DNA of 64,000 nt, taken from the NCBI RefSeq assembly GCF_000447205.1, contig NZ_AUWY01000047.1, positions 62,001 through 126,000 on the forward strand. The letters run 5' to 3'. Position 1 is the first letter of the stretch; every line of letters starts with the position of its first letter. Below, piece after piece: positions 20,767 to 29,843 of the stretch. The notes beneath the pieces are model-generated. The model worked only from the letters and a program-made list of their open reading frames with translations. It was not told where the DNA came from and did no database searches. The translations under genes were made by a program, and so were the position numbers. The stretch is from Sphingobium ummariense RL-3 (GTDB lineage: Bacteria; Pseudomonadota; Alphaproteobacteria; Sphingomonadales; Sphingomonadaceae).

Positions 20767-21467
20767 CAGCGCAGCTCATCGAGGCGCAGGATGAGTTGCG
20801 ACAGCACCCGTTGCGTCACCGCCAGATCAGCCGGATCGATGTCCTGCAACACCTCCTCACGAAGCTTGCCGGTGATCGCCTTGATGTCCTCGATCACCTG
20901 TTCTCCAGCCGGCGTGATCGTGTTGATCGTCACGCGCCGATCGATTTTGCTCTGTTCGCGCGTGACCAGCCCGTCCTGTTCAAGCAGGTGGAGCATCCGC
21001 ACCATCGTTGGACCTTCTATCCCGACCAGATTGGCCAGCTCTGACACTGACAACTCATGGCCAGAGAAGGCGACCAAAAACAATGTTTCCCACCGCGCCA
21101 TCGACTGGCCGATCGCGCGTACGCGCTCATTGGCGATTTTGCGCCAGCGTCGCGCGGCCGTGACGAGAGCGCGGGTGAGACGAAAATGCTCACCCGCATG
21201 CGACCCGCTCTCATAAGTCGCGTAATAGCGTTGCAGCGAAACCTCAGGCGAATAGCGCTGCTCGTCGTTACGATCCTTCGCGGCTATGCGGCGTGCCTGG
21301 ATCGTCAGCGGATCGAGCGCGTTCGGGTCGGCGGACTTACGGCCCCGCGTGGGGCGAAGCGGCTTGGTGCTCATTGCGCTCGTCTCCGTTGCAACATCCT
21401 CTGCATCTTGGGGAGCATAGACTCCTGCAGCGGCCTCGGACAACGGCGCGAGATCGTCGAGACTCAT
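20766..21467 (-). CDS. MarR-family transcriptional regulator with N-terminal extension
   Basis: This 233-residue protein has a MarR winged-helix domain in its C-terminal two thirds: ELSVSELANLVGIEGPTMVR, LLEQDGLVTREQSKIDRRV and TITPAGEQVIEDI. The first 75 residues are polar and probably disordered (TKPLRPTRGRKSADPNA). An internal ATG at 21374 would give a shorter form. The long start is favoured because its ATG overlaps the dehydratase stop by four bases. The gene lies inside the eight-gene leftward operon and is a good candidate to regulate it. The inverted repeat at 28,828-28,853 upstream of the TonB receptor is a likely target, but the other MarR protein at 29.3 kb could also bind there. 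The ligand is unknown. Confidence 0.88.
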   Translation of the reverse strand: MSLDDLAPLSEAAAGVYAPQDAEDVATETSAMSTKPLRPTRGRKSADPNALDPLTIQARRIAAKDRNDEQRYSPEVSLQRYYATYESGSHAGEHFRLTRALVTAARRWRKIANERVRAIGQSMARWETLFLVAFSGHELSVSELANLVGIEGPTMVRMLHLLEQDGLVTREQSKIDRRVTINTITPAGEQVIEDIKAITGKLREEVLQDIDPADLAVTQRVLSQLILRLDELR

Positions 21468-23128
21468 TTGCTCACCGTCAGAACGGCTCCAGCGGACTGC
21501 GGACGGACATCGCGGCGGTAGATGCCGAGCCAGCCGGGTGCTTCCACCGCGTCCATCGTCGGCAAGCTGGGGCGCGAGGCCAGTTCTTCTGCGTCAATAT
21601 CGACATCGATGCGGCGCGTGGGCACATCAATCACAATCCAGTCGCCATCGCGCACCCTGCCAATCGCCCCGCCTTCTGCCGCCTCCGGCGAGACCTCGGC
21701 GATGGTCAAGCCCTTGAGGCAGAGACCGGAAAGCTGGCCGTCCGTGATGAAGGCGGTGTCGCGGGCGAGCCCGGCGGCGTCGATTGCGAACAGAACGGTG
21801 GATGCGCCGCCGCCCATCGCGGGACCGCCTTTCACGCCCTGGCCGCGGAGGACGACGACATGGCCGGGCTTCACTTCGCCCCCAGAGATCGCAGCCAGTG
21901 CATCCGCAGAACTGTCAAACGTAATTGCGGGGCCAGAAAAGCTTTCTGGTCGCTTCCCATCGGGGATGCCGAGCTTGACGACGGCGCTGTCCATAGCGAG
22001 GGAGCCTTTGAGAATGGCGATAGCTGGGCCTGGCGCAATCGGGCGCTCGCGGGGACGAATGATTTCTTCGTCAGCTTGCGCGTCCCGAATGTTCTGCCCG
22101 ATTGTGGCGCCAGTGCATGTGAGGGCGTCGCCATCGATGAGATCGCCCAATTGCCTCAACATCGCTGCCGCGCCCCCGGCATCCTCGAACTGCTCGATAC
22201 GAACGGTGCCGTTCGGCCGCACCGCGCTGAGAATGGGCACGTTTGATTTCTCTTCCCAAACCGCGAACATATCGAGGTCCAATCCGCCTTCAACGGCGGT
22301 CGCCTGAAGATGCTTGATGGCGTTGATTGATCCCGACACGGCCTGCACCATCGCAGCTGCGTTGCAAAAAGCGGAAGGGGTCATGATCTGACGGGGGCGA
22401 AGATCCTCCCGCACCATCTCGACGATGCGCGCGCCACTGCGGCGGGCTGAGTCGAACATCTTTTCGCTGTTGGCGCGCACCGGGGCCGAACCCGGCAGGC
22501 ACATGCCGAGCGCTTCGACCACGCAGTGCATGGTATTGGCCGTCGCCATGCCCGCACAGACACCGGGGCCGCGCACGGCGTTGGCCGTGATGTCAGACAG
22601 GCTGTGCCGGCCCGGCTTGCCGAAGCGGTCTCCGACCATTCCTGCGAACAGGTCCTCAATGTCGACCGGATCGCCCTCGATCTCGCCCGAAGCCTGATAA
22701 CCGCCAATCACCAGCAGGGTCGGTATGTCGAGCCGCATCGCCGCCATGAGGTGTCCGGGCGGTGTCTTGTCACAAGAGGTCAGGCAAATCATGCCGTCGA
22801 GCAATGCGGCCTCTACCTGGGCCTCGATATCGTTCGGTATGAGGTCGCGCGCTCCGAGGATATAGGAGCCCATCCGCGCCGCGCCGGTAATGAAGTCGCT
22901 TGGCGCAGTGGTGCGCACCTCAAACGGGATACCGCCGGCGGCTCGGACCGCATCCTTAACCACCCTCGCGACGCCGTCGAGATGCGCGTAGCAGACGGCA
23001 AGCTCGGACGAGGTGTTCACGACCGCAATCTTGGGCTTTAGCATGTCCTCATCGGTCAGGCCGAGCGCACGCCAGTGCGCACGGCGGACGGCAGAGGTGA
23101 CGGAAAGGCTGCGTAATTGGGCGGGCAT
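21464..23128 (-). CDS. IlvD/Edd-family dehydratase
   Basis: The protein of about 554 residues belongs to the dihydroxy-acid/6-phosphogluconate/sugar-acid dehydratase family. Conserved points are NTSSELAVCYAHL, SCDKTPPGHLMAAMRLDI and GPGVCAGMATANTMH, whose cysteines would hold the Fe-S cluster, GQNIRDAQADEEIIRP, and the catalytic serine in ITDGQLSGLCLKGL followed by EVSPEAAEGG. These enzymes remove water from 2,3-dihydroxy or sugar acids to give 2-keto-3-deoxy acids. The operon contains no other branched-chain amino acid gene, so a catabolic sugar-acid or polyhydroxy-acid substrate is more likely than IlvD function. I chose the ATG at 23128 (MPAQLRSLSVTSAVRR) with ACGGAG upstream. A frame further upstream lies inside the permease gene. 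Confidence 0.88.
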   Translation of the reverse strand: MPAQLRSLSVTSAVRRAHWRALGLTDEDMLKPKIAVVNTSSELAVCYAHLDGVARVVKDAVRAAGGIPFEVRTTAPSDFITGAARMGSYILGARDLIPNDIEAQVEAALLDGMICLTSCDKTPPGHLMAAMRLDIPTLLVIGGYQASGEIEGDPVDIEDLFAGMVGDRFGKPGRHSLSDITANAVRGPGVCAGMATANTMHCVVEALGMCLPGSAPVRANSEKMFDSARRSGARIVEMVREDLRPRQIMTPSAFCNAAAMVQAVSGSINAIKHLQATAVEGGLDLDMFAVWEEKSNVPILSAVRPNGTVRIEQFEDAGGAAAMLRQLGDLIDGDALTCTGATIGQNIRDAQADEEIIRPRERPIAPGPAIAILKGSLAMDSAVVKLGIPDGKRPESFSGPAITFDSSADALAAISGGEVKPGHVVVLRGQGVKGGPAMGGGASTVLFAIDAAGLARDTAFITDGQLSGLCLKGLTIAEVSPEAAEGGAIGRVRDGDWIVIDVPTRRIDVDIDAEELASRPSLPTMDAVEAPGWLGIYRRDVRPQSAGAVLTVSK

Positions 23129-23145
23129 AATGGGGCTCCGTGACG

Positions 23146-24519
23146 TCAGGATGCCGGAAGGGCATCGGGAAGGGGCAGGGTGGAGGGAAGACGGCGGCGC
23201 CGTACGATCAGGCCGATGCCGATGGCGCAGCCGGCAAGTATGGCTGGGCAAATCGCCAGGAAGGCAAAACTGCGCACGGCGGGCAGGCCGCTGGCCAAGA
23301 CCATCGCGCCAAGAATTGGCCCTGCGATACCGCCAATCTTGGCAATCGACGTGGCCCAGCCTGCCCCGTTGGCACGGATCGAACTGGCGTAGAAGACGCC
23401 GGCGATGCTGAGGATGCCAAAATGCTCCCCGCCCACGATCGAAGTCGCCGCGATCGAAAGCGGCAGGAAAACGCCGGATGACATGTCGACGAGGCCCAGC
23501 ACAAGCAGGAGAGGAAAAGCGATCAGGGGGTAGGCGGCGATCGCAAATGGCCCCTTGCCGTCAGTAAATCGCATGAGAAGGAGGCCCAGGCCTGCCCCGG
23601 CGATGCCCGAAATGGATGCTGCGTAGGCCGCGACATCGCGCTTGAAGCCCAGTTCCTCATAGACCAGCGGCCCCCAGTTGGACTTGAAATACACCGCCAG
23701 CGTGCTGGCGATGTAGCCCAACCAGAGGAGTGGGGTCAGCCAGCGCAGGTCACCTTCGAAAAGGCTGCTGACGCGAAACGATCGCTCGTCGATCTTCTCG
23801 TCGCCAAGCACGAAACGGTCGTCGGGACTGGCCCGGAGCGTCGGATCCACCCAGTTGAGCGTGGCAGCGATCGTCCCGTGCCGCATTTGCTTGCTGACTA
23901 GGAAGCGGACGGATTCCGGCAGGAAGAACAACAGGAATGCCGCGCAGACCAGCGTTGCGGCGCCGCCGAACATGAAGACGCCTTCCCACCCATAATGCGG
24001 CGCCAGCCAGACCGTGACCGGACCTGCCATCGCTGTACCCAGGCTGTACCCCATCATGATGACCGTCACGACCGTCGAGCGCATCCGTGTCGGCACGAAC
24101 TCGATGTTCAGCGCCCATGCTAGCGGCAACATCCCGCCGATCGCAAAGCCATCCACGAAACGCAGCAGCAACAGCGCTTCGTAGCTGCGCGCGAACGCAG
24201 TGAGGAACGTCAGAACCCCGAAGGCGAAAGCGGCGGCGACGATCGTCCGCCGCCGCCCGATCCGATCGCCGACATAGGCGAGCGCGAAGCCGCCCACCAT
24301 CATCCCGAACAGTCCCGCCGAGAAGATGTTGCCGAGCATCATCTTATCCAGCCCCAGTTCGTCGCGCATGTAGGGCGCGGTGAAGCTGATCATCATCATG
24401 TCGAACCCGTCGAACACGGTGATGAGCCAGGAAAGGGCTATCAGGCGGTAGTTGAAACCGGTCAGGCCCCGCTTGTCGATGAGGGCGGCGACATCAATCG
24501 TGCGGTGCGGGGTCGCCAT
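23146..24519 (-). CDS. MFS permease, aromatic acid:H+ symporter-like
   Basis: This 457-residue inner-membrane transporter has twelve predicted helices. The N-terminus has the AAHS pattern: WLITVFDGFDMMMISFTAPY, where the DGFD motif typifies aromatic-acid and related symporters. It continues with the loop motif AYVGDRIGRRRTI and RFVDGFAIGGMLPLAWALN. It lies three bases behind the FAD oxidoreductase stop and 17 bases before the dehydratase start, within the leftward operon. It probably imports the product released by the TonB receptor and esterase route, either a phenolic acid or a hydroxylated organic acid. A second AAHS permease serves the adjacent ferulate operon, so this one may be for the partner acid; that is inference. 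Confidence 0.88.
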   Translation of the reverse strand: MATPHRTIDVAALIDKRGLTGFNYRLIALSWLITVFDGFDMMMISFTAPYMRDELGLDKMMLGNIFSAGLFGMMVGGFALAYVGDRIGRRRTIVAAAFAFGVLTFLTAFARSYEALLLLRFVDGFAIGGMLPLAWALNIEFVPTRMRSTVVTVIMMGYSLGTAMAGPVTVWLAPHYGWEGVFMFGGAATLVCAAFLLFFLPESVRFLVSKQMRHGTIAATLNWVDPTLRASPDDRFVLGDEKIDERSFRVSSLFEGDLRWLTPLLWLGYIASTLAVYFKSNWGPLVYEELGFKRDVAAYAASISGIAGAGLGLLLMRFTDGKGPFAIAAYPLIAFPLLLVLGLVDMSSGVFLPLSIAATSIVGGEHFGILSIAGVFYASSIRANGAGWATSIAKIGGIAGPILGAMVLASGLPAVRSFAFLAICPAILAGCAIGIGLIVRRRRLPSTLPLPDALPAS

Positions 24520-24522
24520 GGA

Positions 24523-25818
24523 TCAATCCTCGATATTATGCCGGATCCGTTGTTTCAGGCTCGCAAGATCCAGTTGGTGAACGCTTCCCGAGCCTGCCAG
24601 GTCGAGCGCGTGTGCGGCAGCCGCTCCCATGGCGATGCATGGACCCATGACCCGAACCGAGGAAAGAGCCGCAGAGTCGGCATCGATGCAGCGGCCGACA
24701 GCCACCACATTGTCGGCGCCCGCCACCAGCAGGGATCGTAGCGGCACCGTGTGGATGTGATCGTCAGGGAAGACTTCCCACACATAGCCCTCGCGATTGT
24801 GATGCTGCTCGAGCGGCCAGGCGCAGCGGGCGATCGCGTCATCAAAGCGCGTTGCTTCTCGCACCTCGTCCGTAGTGAGGTGATGGGTGCCCACGATCCA
24901 GCGCGTCTGACGCACGCCTGGAAGACCGTATGCGCGCACGCTGGCTTTCCCGTAGGCGTCGGGATATTCGGCACGCAGGAAGGCAAGAGTGCGATCGGCT
25001 TGCTCCTTTCCATCGATCTGCTTTTCGGCGGCGTCGAAAGGATCGAGCGGCGTCTCTATGTGGGTCATATTCACCATGGCGACATTGCGCCCCGGATAGC
25101 GCGCCGAAAAACCGTCGCGACGCATCAGCCCGTAGTCCCCACCCTTGTCCCACAAGCGCTGGGAAACATCTTCTCGGGCAGGCAGATTTGCTTCGTCGAA
25201 CCCTTCGATGATAAGCATCTGCGAGCCGTAAATCTGACCGTTCTTATGGACCTGACAGTCGAAGCCTGCATCCCAGGTCAGCGCGGCATCGCCCGTTGCA
25301 TCGACGAAACCAGTGGCCTTGATGCGTACGTCGCCGAAGCGCGTAGCGATATCGAGAGCGATGACGCGGCGACCATCGCGGTGGACATGCCGGATGATAG
25401 CTCCCGTCAGCGGCACCACGCCGGCCCCCACGGCGGTTCGCTCAACCCAGCGGCCAAGCGCCACCTCGTTGTACATGGCGACCTTCATGACCCCACCCTG
25501 CGTGACATGCAGGTCGCCGCTCGCGCCCAGGTCGTGGAGTATCTCGTCGGCGATGCCGTGGGTGAGCTGCCGTCCACCCTGGCCCGAGGTATAGAGGCCG
25601 CAAAACATGCCGATGATCGAATTGACCGCCTGGCCTCCCAGTGTCGGAAGCCCGTCCACTAGAATGACGCTGCGGCCGGCGCGCGCCGCCTCGATAGCGG
25701 CAGAGGCGCCCGATGCGCCCGAACCTACGACACAGATGTCGCATTCGCGCTCGATGATGGCTTCCGCTGCCGTTTTTGCGACGATGCGCGTGTCTGGATC
25801 GAAGGGACGGTCGAGCAT
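24523..25818 (-). CDS. FAD-dependent oxidoreductase (FAD_oxidored type)
   Basis: This 431-residue flavoprotein opens with the dinucleotide-binding motif CDICVVGSGASGASAAIEAA and the family motif LPTLGGQAVNSIIGMFCGLY. Near the C-terminus SLLVAGADNVVAVGRCIDAD, then SALSSVRVMGPCIAMGAAAA, is the second FAD contact typical of this group. No signal peptide is visible, so it should be cytoplasmic. It could oxidise a hydroxyl of the imported acid or reduce an enoate; the sequence does not say which. The gene lies 23 bases behind the TonB receptor and three bases before the permease. Related proteins occur in several catabolic clusters, but I do not recognise this one by name. Confidence 0.85.
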   Translation of the reverse strand: MLDRPFDPDTRIVAKTAAEAIIERECDICVVGSGASGASAAIEAARAGRSVILVDGLPTLGGQAVNSIIGMFCGLYTSGQGGRQLTHGIADEILHDLGASGDLHVTQGGVMKVAMYNEVALGRWVERTAVGAGVVPLTGAIIRHVHRDGRRVIALDIATRFGDVRIKATGFVDATGDAALTWDAGFDCQVHKNGQIYGSQMLIIEGFDEANLPAREDVSQRLWDKGGDYGLMRRDGFSARYPGRNVAMVNMTHIETPLDPFDAAEKQIDGKEQADRTLAFLRAEYPDAYGKASVRAYGLPGVRQTRWIVGTHHLTTDEVREATRFDDAIARCAWPLEQHHNREGYVWEVFPDDHIHTVPLRSLLVAGADNVVAVGRCIDADSAALSSVRVMGPCIAMGAAAAHALDLAGSGSVHQLDLASLKQRIRHNIED

Positions 25819-25841
25819 TGCATTCCTTATCGTTTGTGTCG

Positions 25842-28808
25842 TCAGAAACCGAAGCGGATGCCCGCCTTGTAGGCGCGGCCGACCGGAGAGAAGAGCAGGT
25901 TGTTGCCAACGCCGTTGGCACCGGGCACCAGCGGCGGATCCTTGTCGAACAGGTTGTCGATGCCGAAGAAGAACGTCCCGTTGCGGCCCCCGTCCTTCAG
26001 GAACTCGATCTGCGTCATCAGATCGACATAGATGGCGTCTGGCACCGAATTGATGTTCGAGCTGTTTGTCGCGGCGACGTTGTAGCCCTCCTGATCGGGG
26101 CCAATGAACGAGCTGTTGTAGAAACCGCTCGGAATATAGCGCGCATGGGCCGACACGCTGAGCGCTTCGCGCGACCAGGTCAGCAGGCCGTCGAGGATAT
26201 AGTCGGGCACACCCGGCACAGTGCCGCCGCGAAGCCCGGTCTGGCCGGCCCGGTCGGTTGAACCGGCGCTGTCGCGCGTGATAAGGTTGTTGGTGATCGT
26301 CGCCAAAAGGCGCAGGTCGACATTGCCCATGTCGCCCAGCGGCTGCCGATAAGTCAGCTCCACATCCAGCCCGCGTGTGATGAGCTTGTTCACATTCTGC
26401 TGCGTATCGACGATCCGCGTCAGGATGCCGCTCGCATCGCGAGTGACGAGGTTGCAGAACTCGGTCGCACCTTGGAAACAGCGGTCGACGATAGTCTGTC
26501 CGCCAATATTGCCGATCGCGTCATCGATCTGAATGTCATAATAATCGACGGAGGCACGTAGCCTGCCAAGCAAGCCCCCGCCACGCGGTTGCAGCACCAC
26601 GCCTACCGTCCAGGTGTTTGCCACTTCGGGGACAAGGTTAGGATTGGAACCGGAAAGCACGCGCGGCTGGATCTGCGCGCCCCCGTTCTGACGGTCGTTG
26701 ATAATGCCGAAGCTCTGTGTCGTTGGGCCGAACAGTTCGGCGATATTGGGTGCGCGAATGTCGCGCGATCGCGTGCCGCGGAGCCGCAGCCACTCCACCG
26801 GCTCCCAGACCGCGCCAACCTTCCAGGTCGTGGCGTTAACCGTCGATTGATTGTTGGCCCCCTGTCGATTGTAGTGAGTGCGCCGGACCGCGCCGTTGAG
26901 GCTGAGTTCACGCAGCAGAGTGATATCGTGCGCAAGCGGCAGTTCGGCTTCGACATAGCCTTCGGTCACCTCGACCTTGCCCTGAACCAGCGATCCACCG
27001 CCCTGGAACAGCAGAAGGTTCTGGGAATAGAAATCAGTGTCACCGGTGATCTTATCGCTTCGGAACTCGCCACCGAATGCGACAGAAAGCGGCCCAGCCC
27101 AAAGGTCGATGAGCGTACCGTTGAGATTGCCGACGATCACATGCTCGGTCGTGCGGTTCTTCTGAAACGCGTTTGTGCTTACATAGGCTTGTGCCGCCGG
27201 CGTGGTCAAATTTCCGAAGGGATTGAGAGGTACGCAGCCGGCCGCAGCGGCCCGTGAAGCAGGGTCGGTGTTCAGGCTGCTGAGTGCGCGGCATACGATC
27301 TGACCGGACACAGGATCGCGGACCGCATCGATCGCACGATTGTAATTGCTCGTGATCGAAGCGTTGTAGACCGTGCTATGGAAGTTGTTCCGGCCGAATT
27401 CGTAATAGGCGTCCCAGCTCCATCCATCACTGATTTTACCTTTGATCGACGCCACTGTGCGGAACGTTTCGTTACGGGCAAGGGTGCGGCCGACGCCGAT
27501 GTCGTTGTAGGTGCGGCCCAGCCGGAATGAAGCGATATTGGGGTTTGCGTTGAGGATGCTCCGAATGTTGAGCCTCGGGTCCGGCGATTGCGGCAGTAGG
27601 TCGATGAATGCGTTGTCGCGACGGATGACCGTTTCGGCGTCCTTATATTCGCGCACGCCGTGCCGAGCGCGCAGTCGCCCATAGCTTACGTCGAGAGCGG
27701 CGGTGATATTAGGACTGATATCCCAGGTCAGCCGGGCATAGGCAGCGACACGCTCGGTTGGGGATTTCAAGGGAAGGGCATCGAAATAGCCATTTTCGCC
27801 TTCGCCCTCTCCACCCACCATATAGAGCGAATTGACCGAATTCGCGACAGAGCCAAGGCCTGTCCCATATTGGAAGAAGCGCGCGCTCCCGTCCGGGTTG
27901 AAGGTGATGCCGCGAAGCGGGTCCGTGGCGCTGGAGAAGGCAATCCCGGCCGCGTTGCGGGACGAGTTGATGACGCCTCGCCGTGAAATCGTCGAGGGGC
28001 GGACGCCGGACAGGATGTTGTTCGCGGGGATGTTGGTGATGCCGGGCGGACGACCAAAGTTGAGCGTCTCGGTGGCGCACCATTCCCGCTCGTAGCAGTT
28101 GCCGATGCCGGTGCTCTTTTCATACTCCATGCCTGCTATCAGATGAAGATTGTTGCCAATCTTGGCGCCACCTGCCAGCGAAAGCAGCGTCTGGCGATCA
28201 TCGCCGCGGTCAGTGATGCCGCTCTGAGCCGAGGCCTTGAAGCCCTCGAGCCGACCATTGATGATAAGGTTGACCACGCCTGCCACAGCATCGGAACCAT
28301 AGGCGGCGGACGCGCCACCGGTGACAACTTCTGCCCGCTCGAGCAGCACGCTTGGGATGAGGTTGGTGTCAACCGTACCCTGAAGCGTCGCCGGCACGAA
28401 CCGCTTGCCATCGACCAGCGTCAGCGTGCGAACGGGACCCAAGCCGCGTAAGTCGAGGATGCGCCCCCCAATGTATCCCGTTTCGCTAAGGCCTTGGGAG
28501 GCCGGCCCAGTCGTGGCGCGGAACGAAGGCAGTTCGTTCAGCGCATCACCGATGTTCGTGACGCCGCGCTGTTCAAGGCGATCCGCGCCAACCACGGACA
28601 CCGGTGTAGGAGCCGAAAAGCCGCTGCGCGCAATACGTGATCCGGTAACCACGATGTCGGCAGGGGTTACCGGAGATTCTGCATCGGCAGGGGCGGTGAC
28701 GACCGACTTATCCTCTTGAGATGCCTCCTGTGCCAGCGTCGTCGAGCCGACAAACGCTGCATATGCGGATCCAAGCATCAATGCCGCGCGAGTGACACTT
28801 TTCGCCAT
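25842..28808 (-). CDS. TonB-dependent outer-membrane receptor
   Basis: The 988-residue receptor has a signal peptide (ALMLGSAYAAFVGSTTLAQ), a TonB-box-like region (DIVVTGSRIARSGF) and a plug domain (about residues 65-180: NIGDALNELPSFRATTG, VRTLTLVDGKRFVPATLQGT, AYGSDAVAGVVNLII). A large barrel follows and ends in IRFGF. There is no N-terminal STN signalling domain, so it does not work as a classical transducer. Such receptors in sphingomonads import plant-derived oligomers and aromatics. It is the first gene of the leftward operon and is preceded by an AT-rich inverted repeat. Import of an intact ester, later cut by the tannase-family enzyme, is a reasonable working model. Substrate is not readable from sequence. 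Confidence 0.93.
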   Translation of the reverse strand: MAKSVTRAALMLGSAYAAFVGSTTLAQEASQEDKSVVTAPADAESPVTPADIVVTGSRIARSGFSAPTPVSVVGADRLEQRGVTNIGDALNELPSFRATTGPASQGLSETGYIGGRILDLRGLGPVRTLTLVDGKRFVPATLQGTVDTNLIPSVLLERAEVVTGGASAAYGSDAVAGVVNLIINGRLEGFKASAQSGITDRGDDRQTLLSLAGGAKIGNNLHLIAGMEYEKSTGIGNCYEREWCATETLNFGRPPGITNIPANNILSGVRPSTISRRGVINSSRNAAGIAFSSATDPLRGITFNPDGSARFFQYGTGLGSVANSVNSLYMVGGEGEGENGYFDALPLKSPTERVAAYARLTWDISPNITAALDVSYGRLRARHGVREYKDAETVIRRDNAFIDLLPQSPDPRLNIRSILNANPNIASFRLGRTYNDIGVGRTLARNETFRTVASIKGKISDGWSWDAYYEFGRNNFHSTVYNASITSNYNRAIDAVRDPVSGQIVCRALSSLNTDPASRAAAAGCVPLNPFGNLTTPAAQAYVSTNAFQKNRTTEHVIVGNLNGTLIDLWAGPLSVAFGGEFRSDKITGDTDFYSQNLLLFQGGGSLVQGKVEVTEGYVEAELPLAHDITLLRELSLNGAVRRTHYNRQGANNQSTVNATTWKVGAVWEPVEWLRLRGTRSRDIRAPNIAELFGPTTQSFGIINDRQNGGAQIQPRVLSGSNPNLVPEVANTWTVGVVLQPRGGGLLGRLRASVDYYDIQIDDAIGNIGGQTIVDRCFQGATEFCNLVTRDASGILTRIVDTQQNVNKLITRGLDVELTYRQPLGDMGNVDLRLLATITNNLITRDSAGSTDRAGQTGLRGGTVPGVPDYILDGLLTWSREALSVSAHARYIPSGFYNSSFIGPDQEGYNVAATNSSNINSVPDAIYVDLMTQIEFLKDGGRNGTFFFGIDNLFDKDPPLVPGANGVGNNLLFSPVGRAYKAGIRFGF

Positions 28809-28827
28809 TACCCCTCTCCCTCGTAAT

Positions 28828-28853
28828 TTTATATAGAAAGCATCCTATATAAA
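28828..28853. promoter_or_regulatory. Perfect 9-bp inverted repeat upstream of the TonB-receptor operon
   Basis: The arms TTTATATAG and CTATATAAA are exact reverse complements, separated by eight bases. The site lies 20 bases upstream of the receptor start codon in an AT-rich patch inside GC-rich DNA. Size and symmetry fit a dimeric repressor, most simply the MarR protein encoded in the operon. It could overlap the promoter or its transcription start and would control all eight genes. Confidence 0.7.
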
Positions 28854-28974
28854 TTTCGTGGTGTCAACGTCAGATTTGGCTGGCCATCTCGTTGATCGAA
28901 AGACTTACAAGGAAAGACGCTCCGCCGCGCTCGCGGAGTGGCAATCCATCGCGAGCTAGCCCTCTGCCCTCCCG

Positions 28975-29279
28975 GCCCCAAATGCATCCGGTGGAGACCA
29001 GTTCGCGTTGGACTGACAGAACCGCACCGGCAGATCGTCGAAGGATCGGGCAATGCCGTGATCGCCGAATTTCTCAAGCGGCTGAACGTCCCCATCCACC
29101 GCCTTCTCTTTGAGAGCTTTTACGACGAAAGACGCTTGTGGACCGCCAATGCGGATCATCAGAACATGGTGCGGCTGATCATGGCCGGCGATGCCGATGG
29201 GGCGGAAGCGGCCATACGCAGCCATATCGGCAAGGGTTTCGAAACGCTTTCGAAGATCGAGAGCGAATTTTACAGCTGA
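28975..29279 (+). pseudogene. GntR-family regulator, C-terminal (FCD) fragment
   Basis: The plus-strand frame ending at 29279 reads LTEPHRQIVEGSGNAVIAEF, KRLNVPIHRLLFESF, MVRLIMAGDADGAEAAIRSH and IGKGFETLSKIESEF. This is the last part of an FCD ligand-binding domain of FadR-type GntR regulators (AGDADxAEAAIRxH is the conserved end). The N-terminal DNA-binding domain is absent; the TonB operon promoter takes its place. It is therefore a truncated relic. It may be the remains of an earlier regulator of one of the flanking operons. Exact 5' limit of the homology is uncertain. Confidence 0.65.
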
Positions 29280-29348
29280 AACAGTATCAGCGGCGTGCCC
29301 CGGAAACCTGTCTGGCGCGGCCCGGCCGGATCGCGCCGCCACGCCATC

Positions 29349-29807
29349 TCAGCCGCCCTGCTCTGCTCCACCCGCAGCGATCGCAGTCAGCATCGCGCGC
29401 AACGGCCCTTGGTCGCAACCGTTCAATATTTCATCGAAGCGTCGCTCATGCTCGTCCATGATGGCATCGGCGCGGGATCGCATCGCTTCGCCCGCGTCCG
29501 TCAAACTCAGAGCGAGCGAGCGTCCATCGACCGGCGACTTGGCGAGATAGCCCTTTGCGGCCAGTGAGGAGATCAGCGGCGCCATGTTGGCCCGCTTGAT
29601 GCCCAGCACCCTACCCAGATCGCTTTGAATACAGCCTGGATTGGCACCCACAAGGATCAGGATCGTCGCCTCTACGGGCCGAAGTCCGATTTCGGCCAGC
29701 CCCCCTCCCAGATCCGCCATCATGGCGGACGATGCGCGACGCAACAGATAGCCCAGCCGGGATATGATGGGATCATTGAGGGGCGAGGCCAGATTGGATC
29801 GGTCCAT
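29349..29807 (-). CDS. ferC: MarR-family regulator of the hydroxycinnamate operon (FerC-like)
   Basis: The 152-residue protein is a MarR-family winged-helix regulator: LRPVEATILILVGANPGCIQ, SDLGRVLGIKRANMAPLISS, LAAKGYLAKSPVDGRSLALS and LTDAGEAMRSRAD. It is divergent from an aldehyde dehydrogenase-ferB-ferA operon with a perfect palindrome between the two start codons. In Sphingobium sp. SYK-6, FerC is a MarR-type repressor of ferBA that responds to hydroxycinnamoyl-CoA; the same arrangement here supports the name. The start could be GTG at 29810 or ATG at 29807. Ligand identity is inferred from context. Confidence 0.82.
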   Translation of the reverse strand: MDRSNLASPLNDPIISRLGYLLRRASSAMMADLGGGLAEIGLRPVEATILILVGANPGCIQSDLGRVLGIKRANMAPLISSLAAKGYLAKSPVDGRSLALSLTDAGEAMRSRADAIMDEHERRFDEILNGCDQGPLRAMLTAIAAGGAEQGG

Positions 29808-29843
29808 CACCCCGCATTATTGCCGTTGCCCGCCTCAATCAAC

